Below, one piece after another: positions 39,601 through 48,749 of a stretch of DNA of 64,000 nucleotides. Source of the stretch: Stenopsyche tienmushanensis (Eukaryota > Arthropoda > Insecta > Trichoptera > Stenopsychidae); assembly GCA_008973525.1 (NCBI GenBank), contig WACJ01000124.1:3038001-3102000 (forward strand). Direction: 5' to 3'. Position 1 is the stretch's first letter; every line of letters starts with the position of its first letter. The position numbers were made by a program, and so were the translations under genes. The notes below the pieces were generated by a model. The model was not told where the DNA came from and searched no databases. It saw only the letters and a program-made list of their open reading frames with translations.

Positions 39601-39700
39601 AACCAATGCAAATAAGAAGAGTAGCGAGGACGTGAGTAACCCATTGAACCATTTCGTTTATGGTAATTCACTCTCGGACGAAGAACAAATTTTTATTTAA
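27041..39700 (+). CDS. FERM-PDZ scaffold protein, FRMPD2/PTPN13 (PTP-BL) family; 3' part in 12 exons, 5' end missing
   Basis: The exons are 27041-27602, 33497-33598, 34667-34914, 35118-35256, 35336-35431, 35649-35756, 36026-36300, 36372-36713, 36796-36995, 37091-37294, 37388-37576 and 38610-39700. All phases agree, giving 1,184 residues and a stop. Residues 1-187 are a Ser/Ala/Arg-rich linker. About 190-545 form a FERM domain: lobe F1 with TVVVILLNGQKIDVACD and RIKKVAPENW, the F1-F2 bridge NFTLFLRIKFFMP, lobe F2 with LAGYALQVEFGNY and VLEHYLP, and lobe F3 from ISPRGMILYSR to LASLHHRFYMRL. A Ser/Asn-rich linker follows. About 797-880 form one PDZ domain with a GALGM carboxylate loop and ITPGGPA. 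The last 300 residues are Ser/Asn-rich. Vertebrate relatives have a KIND domain before FERM and three to five PDZ domains, and PTPN13 ends in a phosphatase; here there is one PDZ and no phosphatase. By family, it should be a submembrane scaffold linking phosphoinositide or membrane proteins to PDZ ligands. The ortholog name is not certain. Confidence 0.9.
27603..28159. other. Start of the long first intron
   Basis: No exon is supported. The 60-codon frame at 27812-27994 (-) matches nothing I recognise, although its composition is less AT-rich than the surrounding intron. Confidence 0.4.
28160..28500 (+). repeat. Possible solo LTR or LTR fragment
   Basis: A TATA-type promoter context (GACTATATAAGAGATAGGCA, near 28190) is followed by about 300 non-coding bases ending in a GC-richer stretch (GGCGTTTAATGCCGGCCGAA). 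This looks like the promoter and R-U5 part of a retrotransposon LTR inside the intron. Neither a second LTR nor a target duplication was found, so the call is tentative. Confidence 0.2.
28501..31145. other. Intron sequence, no gene seen
   Basis: AT-rich intron with short domain-free frames (29163-29354 minus, 29638-29835 plus). Confidence 0.45.
31146..31487 (+). pseudogene. Transposase C-terminus joined to a three-fold 65-bp module
   Basis: On the plus strand the frame ends TKEILIEIISAAIAKMEE ... KGCHAYIRSRGGQFEQVL and a stop, which resembles the C-terminus of an insect Tc1/mariner-like transposase. Just upstream are three tandem copies of a 65-bp unit, with GGCAAAGAAATCC at 31152, 31217 and 31282. 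Read on the minus strand each unit carries a form of SPDLTPLDFF, the third catalytic Asp block of the same kind of transposase. The catalytic block is therefore inverted relative to the C-terminus. A similar junction with a single unit lies at 51895-52055. Confidence 0.6.
31488..32329. other. Intron sequence, probable further transposon debris
   Basis: No open frame. The run ACCGAAAAACCTTGTTTTGA near 31776 and its surroundings read like conserved non-coding transposon sequence rather than single-copy intron, but I could not define an element. Confidence 0.25.
32330..32665 (+). pseudogene. Mariner transposase relic
   Basis: Plus-strand translation in shifting frames shows VPGDEKWIV (first catalytic Asp block, near 32350) and RVILHHDNDWLYTSKSAHEN (the second Asp block, usually HQDNARPH, near 32535-32590). 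The last piece is QPQLYPDF (usually YSPDL, near 32627). The order and spacing fit a DD34D mariner. Stops and shifts break it throughout. Confidence 0.7.
32666..33496. other. Intron sequence before the first FERM exon
   Basis: No gene supported. The 62-codon minus frame at 33108-33296 has no recognisable domain. Confidence 0.4.
33497..33598 (+). CDS. FERM-PDZ gene exon: start of FERM lobe F1, GC donor
   Basis: The acceptor TCTTTTTCAG ends at 33496. This phase-0 exon of 34 codons starts QPGERRTVVVILLNGQK and ends AGEIFQ. The donor reads CAG/GCAAGT, a GC-AG intron with otherwise perfect consensus. Reading past it hits no useful frame, and the next exon (34667) continues the F1 lobe exactly in phase. 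Confidence 0.9.
33599..34666. other. Intron with GC donor
   Basis: The donor is GCAAGT and the acceptor TTTTCAG. It contains domain-free frames and no mobile element that I can identify. Confidence 0.6.
34667..34914 (+). CDS. FERM-PDZ gene exon: FERM F1 and F1-F2 bridge
   Basis: The acceptor TTTTCAG ends at 34666 and the donor CAG/GTTTGT follows 34914. It encodes GIVQLERFEHNFMLGIS, RIKKVAPENW and NFTLFLRIKFFMP, the strongest FRMPD2/PTPN13 signature in the gene. It ends in phase 2. Confidence 0.92.
35118..35256 (+). CDS. FERM-PDZ gene exon: FERM lobe F2
   Basis: The acceptor CTTTACAG ends at 35117 and the donor AGA/GTAAGC follows 35256. It encodes WRNWVYLQLRRSVVEGQI and LAGYALQVEFGNYSNR, matching the four-helix F2 core of FERM domains. 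Confidence 0.92.
35336..35431 (+). CDS. FERM-PDZ gene exon: FERM lobe F2
   Basis: The acceptor TTTTTAG ends at 35335 and the donor CAA/GTAATT follows 35431. Thirty-two codons include DYYVLEHYLPEG, the conserved F2 loop. Confidence 0.9.
35649..35756 (+). CDS. FERM-PDZ gene exon: end of FERM lobe F2
   Basis: The acceptor TTTTTTAAG ends at 35648 and the donor TGG/GTAATT follows 35756. Thirty-six codons, AHELHRNLTSDEAREKF to YGSHFYTAIW, match the last F2 helices. Confidence 0.9.
36026..36300 (+). CDS. FERM-PDZ gene exon: FERM lobe F3
   Basis: The acceptor ATTTTTCAG ends at 36025 and the donor AA/GTAATG follows 36300. It encodes DVWLTISPRGMILYSRN and LQSLAWQHIHTLYYNKRTL, the PH-like F3 lobe. A Lys/Gly-rich stretch after it is longer than usual for this lobe. 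Confidence 0.9.
36372..36713 (+). CDS. FERM-PDZ gene exon: end of FERM F3 and linker
   Basis: The acceptor TTACTCGCAG ends at 36371 and the donor ATTG/GTAATA follows 36713. It starts with SYFTFYLASLHHRFYMRL, the closing helix of F3, and then becomes an acidic, Asn/Ser-rich linker. Confidence 0.88.
36796..36995 (+). CDS. FERM-PDZ gene exon: linker
   Basis: The acceptor GACTATAG ends at 36795 and the donor TTAG/GTTAAA follows 36995. It is a Ser/His-rich linker with no fold visible. It is placed by phase: TG plus C completes a Cys codon from the previous exon. Confidence 0.82.
37091..37294 (+). CDS. FERM-PDZ gene exon: linker
   Basis: The acceptor ATTTTTATAG ends at 37090 and the donor ATTG/GTTCGT follows 37294. 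It encodes a linker beginning QINRLTFSPDRLVQSD. Reading through the following intron is open but would insert a hydrophobic, Phe-rich run, so splicing to 37388 is preferred. Confidence 0.8.
37388..37576 (+). CDS. FERM-PDZ gene exon: start of PDZ domain
   Basis: The acceptor CATTTTTCAG ends at 37387 and the donor ATG/GTTTGT follows 37576. The last 26 residues begin the PDZ domain: RYFKTVSLIRDTNGALGMQV, where GALGM is the carboxylate-binding loop. It joins exon 38610 through a split Gly codon. Confidence 0.88.
37577..38609. other. Last intron of the FERM-PDZ gene
   Basis: At just over 1 kb it is one of the longer of the downstream introns and splits the PDZ domain. It carries inserted sequence described at 37644-38024. 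Confidence 0.6.
37644..38024 (-). mobile_element. Penelope-like retroelement C-terminal fragment (intronic)
   Basis: A 126-codon minus-strand frame begins KNDHHIYFAGMKTITSVENF and continues with IRIAREAIENKN. This resembles the region after the GIY-YIG endonuclease of Penelope-like elements and related nuclease tails, usually H-x-I/F-x-F-x-x-T-K-x-I ... R-x-x-REA-I-E. The rest is not recognisable and the endonuclease core itself is not seen. It is antisense to the host gene and inside its last intron. Confidence 0.4.
38610..39700 (+). CDS. FERM-PDZ gene last exon: rest of PDZ and C-terminal tail
   Basis: The acceptor TTTATTTATAG ends at 38609. It continues the PDZ with VYVKSITPGGPASQLKQIY, PGDQIISVNGKTL and NAPKNVEIILLQ, then about 300 Ser/Asn/Lys-rich residues with no domain, ending DEEQIFI and TAA at 39698-39700. 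A phosphatase domain would have to come from a further exon, but the frame stops here. Confidence 0.92.
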
Positions 39701-40400
39701 AAATAGTATTGTCTCCGGTCTATCATTTAAAATGTGATAATTATTATGTAGTTTAGCGTAAGGCCTAAATAATATTTGACAACAGAAGCTGCAGAAAAAT
39801 ATTATGTATATAAATGAGATTTTTTGTAGTGTGTTTTTATCGATTTGTATTTTCATAGCACAATTGTAGCGAACATTTTTGATTGTAGGGCTAATGTTGT
39901 CAATTTTTGACAATACACGGACCAACTTAAAAAATATGTTTTTACAAACCATTGATTTTAAGGAATGGTCAAAGTATATTGAGGGTATTCTGTTTGGTAA
40001 TATTACAATAACTGAGAGCTTCCTAGTATTTCTCTAAATGTTTCAAGTGCCAATACAATAAAATTACCTGAGTGTTGATAAATTGTAATGTCTTAAATGT
40101 CAGTATAAAATGTTTCACTGAAGTTATGTAATGTGTAGTTAAGATGATTGTTAAGTTTCTAATAGGCGCGTTAACAATATTTTAAAAAAATCAAACAAAT
40201 ACCGTGAATAAAAAAATAGTTTAATCATACTTGTATTGTTATGTGGTTGAGATAGAAAATGTTAAATATGAATAATCAATCATGTTACCATTTTAATAAA
40301 AAGGAGTTTTTGTATTTGTTGCATATTTTAATAAATATACTGTGTCTATAAGCATTCCGTAGGGTAACGTTTAGTTTTAAATAAATATCTCTGTACATTT
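39701..40400 (+). other. 3' UTR of the FERM-PDZ gene (extent inferred)
   Basis: The sequence after the stop is AT-rich and non-coding. Possible polyadenylation signals AATAAA occur at 40207-40212 and 40295-40300, with more later (near 40328 and 41587). The true 3' end is not decidable from the sequence. Confidence 0.45.
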
Positions 40401-42834
40401 TAACCAATGAACTTTACAAGTATAGTTAATACAGTTACAAATAATGCATATTTGGATTCGTGTATTCCGTATATGATATCTAAATTTGGGTAAATGTGTC
40501 GTCGATGTTTTTTTAACTTAACTGACAATTTTACGAGTAAATTGCCTATGTTTTCTTTGAAACTGTTAGTTATTTGCTATAAATGAAAATTTCAATTAAT
40601 GTGCTTAACATTTACTAGGATAAAATCAGTACTCAGAAAACATGATAGGTGTAATTAATATAATATATATGGTGCAATTAAATGATGTTTAGGAATAGAG
40701 TAAATCTATTAAGTTCTTTTTATATTTATATTTTTTAAGCATTTGTTATTGTATTATTATATATTTTTAATTATTTTTATTCTGCTTATGTTGGAAGCAG
40801 TATAATTGAATTTTGTAAATACTTAAATGTTTGAGGAACAACATTTCTTGGAATATACCATTCTATAAGATTCAGACATTTATATGCCGTATTATAACAT
40901 ATCAAATAAGGCATATCACAAAATTATCATTTTAACGACATTAAACATTTCTTTATTAGTTACCACATTGTTTCTTAAATAAAGCCTTATAACGCTTGAC
41001 TTACTACTATGGACCTTGTTATTTTTTAAAGAAATTACAGTAATTCCCTGGTATGGATGCATATAATAATAAATACTTTGTTTAAAAAAATTAATAACAC
41101 AATATATATTATAATGGTTTATGTTGTAATATTCAGAGTATAAGTAAATATTTGGATGAACTTGATTCTGCACATTTTCTTTTCGGAATACTTCCCATCA
41201 TGATTAATCTGCACAGTAACTAAACAAAATTTACCTGCTGAGTATATCAAGGAATTACTGTATATTTCATTTATGATTTTATAAATGTTGCACTTATATT
41301 TTTTCTGCTTATCCATTTCATTACACATATGTTCTTGCAGCATCTTTTCTAAATGAGGAACGATAACGATGGAAAAATATTGGTTTTTATTTTGTATATG
41401 TTACACCGTGTATAACTCGATAATTTGCATCAAATTCGTATTTCAAAGACAATTTGGCACTAAATGTGATTTATGAAGCAATTTTACTCATTTGTAAAAA
41501 TCCGGATTTTGTAATCAATTTAAATTCTAAATTGTGCGTATCTACACCGTCTTTTTCTGAGAAATAAACATATTGATAAATTGCTTAATAAAACTTTAAA
41601 AAAAAATTATAATCTCATTGAAAGAGAGTTTTTTATGCTAAATCAAGGTATCATTTGAATGCCTTTTTCAATATTAACAGGTATTTAAGGAGTATGTATG
41701 TAAATGAAAATGTATAAGACTGAGCGCAGCATTTTATTTCATGATAATTAAAAATGTAGATTATTGTATTTTATGCTGTTGCTTAATAATGTTGCTTTTT
41801 TATATCTAATCTTTAAAATTATAAAAAAAATAGAATGATATTGTGAATCATGTCGTTCAAACAGTGTATGAATAAACCTTTTAAATATTAATATCTTTTT
41901 TAATTTCATATTTGGTATTCCCTCTTATTTGCCGTATAATTTTTTATCGACCAATGCCAATATTATCTATACAGTGCATATTGCTTTTAGGGAAATCAAA
42001 AGTTGTTGTTGATGAATAAACAAAGCACATTCTTGAACTAAAACTCACCATCTGATTTAATTTGCTTGTTGATGTAGTTTCTCATATATTTGAAGTTGAA
42101 CATTTTGACGATGATTCTTAATAAACGTTAGATTGCAGGTTTCCATTGTCTTTAAAAATTTTAATACATCCTCAACAATCTTATGCGGTTTGTATAACAA
42201 ATTATTGTACAAATCAACTAAATTAACTCGCTTTGTCAAGCATCATAAAAAGGCATATAAAAAATCAAATGTATGTTTTTTTCTCTAACATATCCTATTA
42301 TTAATTGAGAAAATAAGAACAACGTTATTATTCTTAATGATCTATATCCAATTATGATTTATGCTTGGCTGACTATATATAATTCACAATAATGGAACTA
42401 ATCAATTTTAACGTCTTTTTCAATCTCGCCCATATATTTTTCTACGTATTTATTACATATCCCACGTATTTTCATATTAAAATATAAGATTTTAAACCCT
42501 TTTTTTAATTCTAGTTTGAAATATTTTTAGACTTAACAAACAACAAAAAGAACATACAATGTATGCAAATTTATTTGATGAAACACAATACACATTGTTG
42601 CGCAGCAAATGTGTTTTGCTCATTAATATGTCTTCCAAGAAAAAAAAAATTCAACAACAACAATTTTGTTACATATTCAAATGCACTGTTTACTTGTTTT
42701 CATTGTTTTCTTGTTCGTCCATATGAAAATCCAAATTAAATCACAAAAACATACTTTTAAGATGCACATTGTTTAAGTCCAGTTTGAATAAAATGAGTTC
42801 GTTGACAGAATTCAACGTGCTAAAGAGCAGATAG
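40401..42834. other. Non-coding stretch downstream of the FERM-PDZ gene
   Basis: No gene supported. Minus frames at 40916-41343 and 42057-42239 lack domains. Part of this could be distal 3' UTR. Confidence 0.4.
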
Positions 42835-43094
42835 GCCGAAGAATATTTTGGCAAGCGAGTATTGAGCGTGAGCGTTGAATTGATACAGTTCCCAAATATT
42901 AAAATTTGTACAATTTGGCTCTCGTCCTCGATGCCCAAAGTCGTGCGGGTGGCGACAACTATTTTTGAAAAACGCATCATCTCACGCTGTGAAGATTTTC
43001 GCAATAGCGTTTGTGTACAGCTCAGTCAACTTGCACAACATCAAAAAGGAATGAAAACATTTTTATATCGGGCAAATGCGTCATTGCTTATGTG
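42835..43094 (+). pseudogene. Possible DEG/ENaC (pickpocket-like) channel exon or fragment
   Basis: After an in-frame TAG (42832-42834), or an acceptor-like GCAGATAG ending at 42834, the plus strand reads AEEYFGKRVLSVSVELIQFP and then NIKICTIWLSS. The pattern Y-F-x-x-x-V-x-x-x-V-x-x-E ... FPxxxIC is that of the start of the extracellular domain of DEG/ENaC channels, just after the first membrane helix. The remaining residues, with cysteines in RCEDFRNSVC, are compatible but not diagnostic. No membrane helix or later exon was found, so it may be a lone fragment or a chance match. Confidence 0.25.
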
Positions 43095-45735
43095 ATTTTT
43101 TAATTTTACTATATGAAACTCGTACTGTCTTGTTTATTACAGAAACAAGATGCTTTATGTTTGGCTTATAATATAAATTTAGAGTGAATCTAGACCGGAT
43201 ATCTGTTTGATGGCCAAATTCGTGTGTTTATATTCTGTCGAAAGGTGACAATGATAAATATACAATATATAGAGCATTTTCATACTAATGTATATTTTTT
43301 GCAAAAAAATACAAATTCATCTGTTTGTCTTCAAATTAGTGTTTCTAATTGATGCCAAATATTTAAGAGTTCATTCATGCATTAATTGGCAATTAGACAA
43401 ACATATCAAATCGTCGATAAGATCTGCCTTGTCTCGGGTCGCTAATGAAAAATACTGTATATAAAATTTATATTCTATTTATTTTGTAATTAAGAGTGTA
43501 TTAAATACTTTATAAAATTGAAACAAGTATAGGATATTTTTTTATATTGGAGATAAATAAAGTAATTCCTTATTTGGGAAAATCATTTGACATTGAGGAT
43601 TTATTGCTATAATCATAGCCACCTTGATCTAGATGTTTTCTCAGACCAAGAACACATTCGATTATCGTTTTTCAGAATGCTTTCAAACCTATTGATTTAT
43701 GACGACTGTTTTACATTTGCATTTAACATGATTGCTAATAAGCGCAATCTTCAATAGAACAAGGACAAAAATGACTAGTACTAATTAAAAAGCGACAATG
43801 CACAAGTGCAATATTGGTAATTTTACCTGAATCTTGCAACTATTTCTATAAATGTAGATGTTGTATACCGAGAGCTGGCAGCATAAATTGAGGGTCATCT
43901 AACATATGTGGATCATTTAATAGTTGTGTTGTGACTATCATGACTGTGTGCCGTTGGGTTTGAGAGGGGAGAGAGTTGATATCTAGTGAAAATTCAACAT
44001 GATTAAGTCATACTTTCAAAGTAATTATTTTAATTTTCTGTATATTAGTAAAATAAACAATAATTTATAAGTATTGCCAGACTATTTACTGCTTGTTAAG
44101 ATAGTACCAGATTAGTTCAAACGTGCTGAAGCCAACCAGAAAAATATATCATTTTTGTTGAATTTTTTTTTAATACATAAATGATGTCAATGAAAGGACA
44201 TGATTTACAAACAGTCCAACAACAAAGTAAATCCAGTAAATTGAGTTTTTGATATTAAAGAAGTAAAATTTTCTACAGGCTTTTATTCTGGATTGTTTTT
44301 AAATATCACTTCTTTATTAAAATAGGAGCTTAAATATATATTTTTCGAGATTGGTATACGTTTATAAATACATGATATTTTCGTCTTATACATTTTCTTC
44401 CCCCTCTGAAGGCGTCTATTGAAGGCGTCAAAATTTTTTCATTGTTCGATTCTGTGGAAATGTTATTCTCTTCATTAATCATTATGTAATATGCTTATCC
44501 ACAGACATCGAAAACCATCTACGTTATTCCGAATTCGTTGTAATAAAGGAAAGAAAAGCCTACAGCTCATGAAAAAAAGGAAAATGGGTTGATCTTAAAT
44601 TATTTTTGTTAAAAAACATCTGTACGATTTATTTTAAGAGTCATTGAGACACATATTATGAATTGATTGAATGAATGATCTTTAATTACAGGAAACGTGT
44701 AACATGTTATGTGAATATCCGCTAAAAAATAGCATATCATTTACTGTTCTTTTCCGCCGGCAATAGTTATATCTGATCTATAATAAAAAAAGGAAAGAAA
44801 CGATTTTGAGCCAAGCAAATTAGTAAAAAATACCAATGAACGTAATTAATAAGAAAAACCAGCTTGATATATTGAATAATACATAACGTTGATAAACACA
44901 ATAAGATATTTATATATAAGTTTAATGATATTTAGAGAACAAGAATATGTAATATAGGAATGTTTTAAATTCATAGCAAAATCATTCAAAGTCATCAAAT
45001 AACTTTCTAATGCCTAAATTCAGACCTGATGATTTATTCGAATTTATTTCTGGTGTAAACGTGTTGTAATTTATTTCATGTATGTTAAAGTTGTGACCAT
45101 ATGGTCACGTTCATATTTATTGAGGGCGACCTGTAGAAAAAACTAGCCGATCAAAATGAAGAATACAAATATGTCTTTGGAGGTCACTTATTCTTGAAAT
45201 TCAATCTTAAAAAAATATTTTAAGGTCAGAAAATGTACCTATTTACAATATAAGGAATTGGATACAAATACAACAGATTGCTTTATCGTAATGTCGTATC
45301 GTAAATCGTAAATGACATAAAGAGGCTATTTTTTTATTTATTTTATCAGAATTTTGCAACATTTGCGACCATCTTCAATTGTTTGCCAATCTGATGTTGT
45401 TTTATAATTATGATTGATATTAACCGCCGAAAATGTTCGCGATATAGAATTGTTTGCCAAGATCGCAATCTTCATCTTCTTGTAAAGACTTGCAAATTTA
45501 AATAGTGCGTCTTAAAATTATACTGGTAGATGTGCTATGGCTTCTTTGAAAACTTATTCTGTAACAATCTCAGTTACTTTCCTCAAAAACTTCCCCAACA
45601 TTCAATATTTTGCAGGCTTTAATTATTCTCTTTCCGTTAATTAAATTACTGACGTTATATTTGGGAAGCAAAATATAAATTATAAACGTAAAACATATAC
45701 ATTTATATTTAATTTAAATACAAAACATGGATATA
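43095..45735. other. Non-coding AT-rich stretch
   Basis: I see no gene, repeat family member or structured element that I can support. Confidence 0.45.
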
Positions 45736-46280
45736 TTAATGGAAAACAAGTTTGCCAAAATGACTGCAAAATTGCAAAAAAAAATACAAAACAAACACGG
45801 ATGATGTTTTGACTTCGTTAGTAAGTCTTTCTGCGTGTCTTTTATTGAAAAATCCTTTCGGTTTAGATTGAAAATACTCGTTTAAGGTGATTTCGACTTC
45901 AGCTATATTTCGAAAATATATTTCTCGTAGAGTGTGCTCCATTAACCCAAAGAGAATGTAATCGAAAGAAACAAGATCTGGGGATATAGCAGAACCTCCC
46001 AGTTTAACTCCTGGTTGTTTTTATGGGTCATTCTTGCTTTATAAAGGCGTATATTGTCCTGGTGAAGACTTATTCCCTTTTTTTAAGCAAATTAAGGAAA
46101 TTTTACTTTTAATTTCTCGTTTTATTTGTCCAAAAGGAAGTCCGGAAAATATTACATCAAGAGCACGTACCGAGATATTTTGGATAAAATTGAAAATAAA
46201 TCGTTCGCACACACCGAAATTTATAAAAAAAAAATACATTTTTGGACTGTTTAAATCATGTTGCAACTGCTATTGCTGAA
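45736..46280 (-). pseudogene. Mariner transposase C-terminal relic
   Basis: Read on the minus strand, the segment around 46020-45950 gives ISPDLVSFDYILFGLMEHTL, matching the third catalytic Asp block and following residues (YSPDLAPSDYHLF in relatives). It continues with EVEITLNEYFQSKPKGFFNK at 45890-45830, the usual C-terminal helices. Upstream, GNKSSPGQYTPL near 46050 is a decayed second Asp block. The N-terminus is not seen, and a stop lies between 46050 and 45990. Confidence 0.7.
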
Positions 46281-46289
46281 TTAGGACCA

Positions 46290-46710
46290 TACACTTTAAA
46301 TGCATACTGGAAAGCAGCATGGTCTGGATGTGTCAAAGTCAATGCAATTATTGAAACAGTGTCTATATTAGCTTAAATCGTTAATTTAGCGCATAGAGAT
46401 GGATTTTATACCGTCAACCAATATGATATCGACGAATTATTTATGGAACCAGAAAATTATGCCAAGATGGAAGAAATACTAGTTCCCCTCGCGGCAAATA
46501 TAATTCGAGATGGTTACAATTTTGCAGTAAATTAGAAAAACATTTTATTCGTCATGATGCGAATTCTGAAAGAGCCACATTCAAGTTTCAACGTGAGCTC
46601 AAAAATTGTATTTCTGGGTATGAGAAACTGCATAAACAATTAGTCATCAAAACAAGAAAATTTGAACAAACTTTGATCACTAATAAAGAGAAAATCTACT
46701 TAGAATAATG
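46290..46710 (+). pseudogene. Unidentified mobile-element ORF fragment next to repeat copy A
   Basis: Two overlapping plus frames look protein-like. The first reads HRDGFYTVNQYDIDELF and MEEILVPLAANIIRDGYNFA. The second follows with KYNSRWLQFCSKLEKHF, SERATFKFQRELKNCISGYE and TRKFEQTLITNKEKIYLE. The switch between them near 46490 suggests a frameshift. I do not recognise the family. Its position directly before dispersed repeat copy A suggests it belongs to that element. Confidence 0.35.
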
Positions 46711-46794
46711 ATGAAATTAGCACTGATTCTACAACTGCGCAGATGCCAGACATCCTTAAAATTTTATCAATGATACGAGACATTCTTAACCTTT

Positions 46795-47270
46795 TGAGGA
46801 ATGAGAAAATTTAAGACCAAAGAAGTCGTTGATGCCATAATCGCTTTACACCGATTACTTTCTGTCAGCTCCTATCAGCATAAGACAATCTTCAATTCGA
46901 GGCAGAGTCAATTGTAAATAAGCAATGTTGATAGCATACAAGACCACGTCATTTTTTTTACATAAACAATACACAAGAAATCGATTTATTTGCTCCTGCT
47001 TTAGAAGGAAATGATAATCGGATAAAGACTCATTCAACAAGCAGCGACGAACACTGTCACTGTCACATCATTATTAGTTGATAAATTTAGACTAACGATC
47101 TATACAATCGTGCGATGTATGCGGGAAAACTCTCCGTCTCTGTCTCCCGAACTGCGCTACGTTCTCTCTCTGTCTCTGTCTGTCTTCGAGCTCAATGTAC
47201 AAGAGTGCTATTTCGAATAAGTGGTGGGGGGGGGGGTCCCATACCCTGGGATAGTACTCCTTTAGAGGTT
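46795..47270 (-). repeat. Dispersed repeat family R, copy A
   Basis: This is the reverse complement of copies B (52427-52900) and C (61788-62300). Shared landmarks on the minus strand are GGAGTACTATCCCAG, a GAGACAGACAGAGACAGAGA purine run, ACATCGCACGATTGTATAGA, GTTGAATGAGTCTTTGTCCG and ATAGGAGCTGACAGAAAGTA. A poly-G run (47228-47235) has expanded here. This copy lacks the GTGTGCTATCGACAGTGTTT segment found in B and C. Confidence 0.85.
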
Positions 47271-48180
47271 AAAATGTTACCAAAAATGTTATTTTTTAAT
47301 AAAATAAAGATTTTAAATTATTTATAAGGTTTATTGGTCCCCATAATATTTGATATCTCTCCAAACATTTACCTACATTGAACCCGGGCTTTCTTTCGCA
47401 ACGGAGGGGATGTATTTGATCGAAATCTGATTCAACCCTGCTACTGTAAACCCAAAGGTGCCCTAATAGAATTAATTTACATTTTTAAAAAAATGATGTC
47501 TTAAATTACGATGGTTTTTTTTTCAAAAATACCACGAGTAAGAAAGGTTCCAAAGGCAATGAAATGTTGAATAACTCTAAATAATATTTTTGTATATTAT
47601 TAAAGCAAAATTTAACTTTATGGTATATCAAGTCATCCCGTTATAAGTTTTTAATGCGAAAATAGAATAATGCATTATTTTGTTGCACTCACAAATCTGT
47701 GCGTTTGGCACCTAAACGTCAATTGGCGTGACCAGTCATTGAATTGTTATTTTTAAAATCGTATTATCGTTTGTCTGATCCATTAAGTAGAAGGTTTACT
47801 GCCTTACGTTTTCAATGCTCGTTATAAATAAATAGCTTTCTGACTAACCGATGGCCCAATTTCCAACTGTGATTCATAATGCCGCTAACAATGATTTGAA
47901 TTCTGTCGTAAATCATCAATTTGGACACTCTTAATGTCTTTTAAATAAGCATATAGATCATCAAACAATGACCTGAATTAAGTAGTGTATTTTGACAGCG
48001 CACCAGCGGAAGTGAATTGATTTATATCGTAGATGCGTGCGAGTAGATAATTTATGACATCGACTGGTTTACGGAGCAACATAACTTTTATGCGTTCAAG
48101 CTTTAGATATTAAAATTGAGAAATGCGTTGGCGTGAAGATCTGTGCGTGTAGTATATTTTTAAGACGAGTGATCTATTTC
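47271..48180. other. Upstream region of the second gene
   Basis: Non-coding. It ends with the acceptor-like GATCTATTTCAG (to 48180). If 48181 is not an acceptor, the promoter would be here. No TATA box or initiator stands out. Confidence 0.4.
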
Positions 48181-48749
48181 AGTCTCCACTGACAGGAATG
48201 TCAGTCCACTGCTTGAAAACGTCTGTATGGCACGAAGACCAGCCGGGCAGTGCCAGTCGATTTACGAAAATCGCCGACCGAAGATCTAACACAACGACCG
48301 CCAATCGGGGAAAGAAGGAGACAAACAAGGACCGAGAGCGGAAATCTATCGAAAATACTAACGAAACGAGAACACTAGTGTCACGAGCGCGACCATTGTG
48401 AGGAGACATCTCTTGCTTCATTGTAAATGGAAAACGACCAGTTGGATGGACCTCGACGTGGCTGCAGTCTCTGCCCAGCTCCACCGCCGCGCTGTTGCTT
48501 TTTCACCCACCTCCAAATCAAACTGTGAAAGTGAACTCATAAACAATCATCGTCTTACGAAGTCTTCGGATGACGTCAAAATTAATGAATAGGCGGAGAA
48601 ATACTGACCTTGGCATCACTCCAATAACAAAAATACTTCAAATAACTCCGCTTATTGTATAACTAGAGTTTGTTTTGAGTGCTTCAGTGTCGATCTTGTG
48701 CTTTCTAAGGACCGATGTTTCGCTTTTTCCTCAATAGAAAGTTCAAAAA
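48181..48749 (+). other. 5' UTR of the second gene (inferred)
   Basis: The composition changes to balanced bases right after the acceptor-like sequence at 48180, and the stretch runs to the ATG at 48750. An upstream ATG at 48198 opens a 67-codon frame (to 48401), which could reduce translation of the main frame if it is in the mRNA. The frame's residues match nothing known to me. Confidence 0.45.

Noticed and set aside
47115..47327. Ser/Val-rich frame starting MYAGKLSVSVSRTALRSL, also seen on the minus strand of copy C
   Set aside because: It is the translation of the repeat's CTCTGT run. The similarity between copies is explained by the DNA repeat.
39701..48180. A PTP phosphatase domain expected downstream by analogy with PTPN13
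   Set aside because: I looked for the His-Cys-Ser-x-Gly type signature in the frames given and saw none. The last exon ends in a normal stop and 3' UTR.
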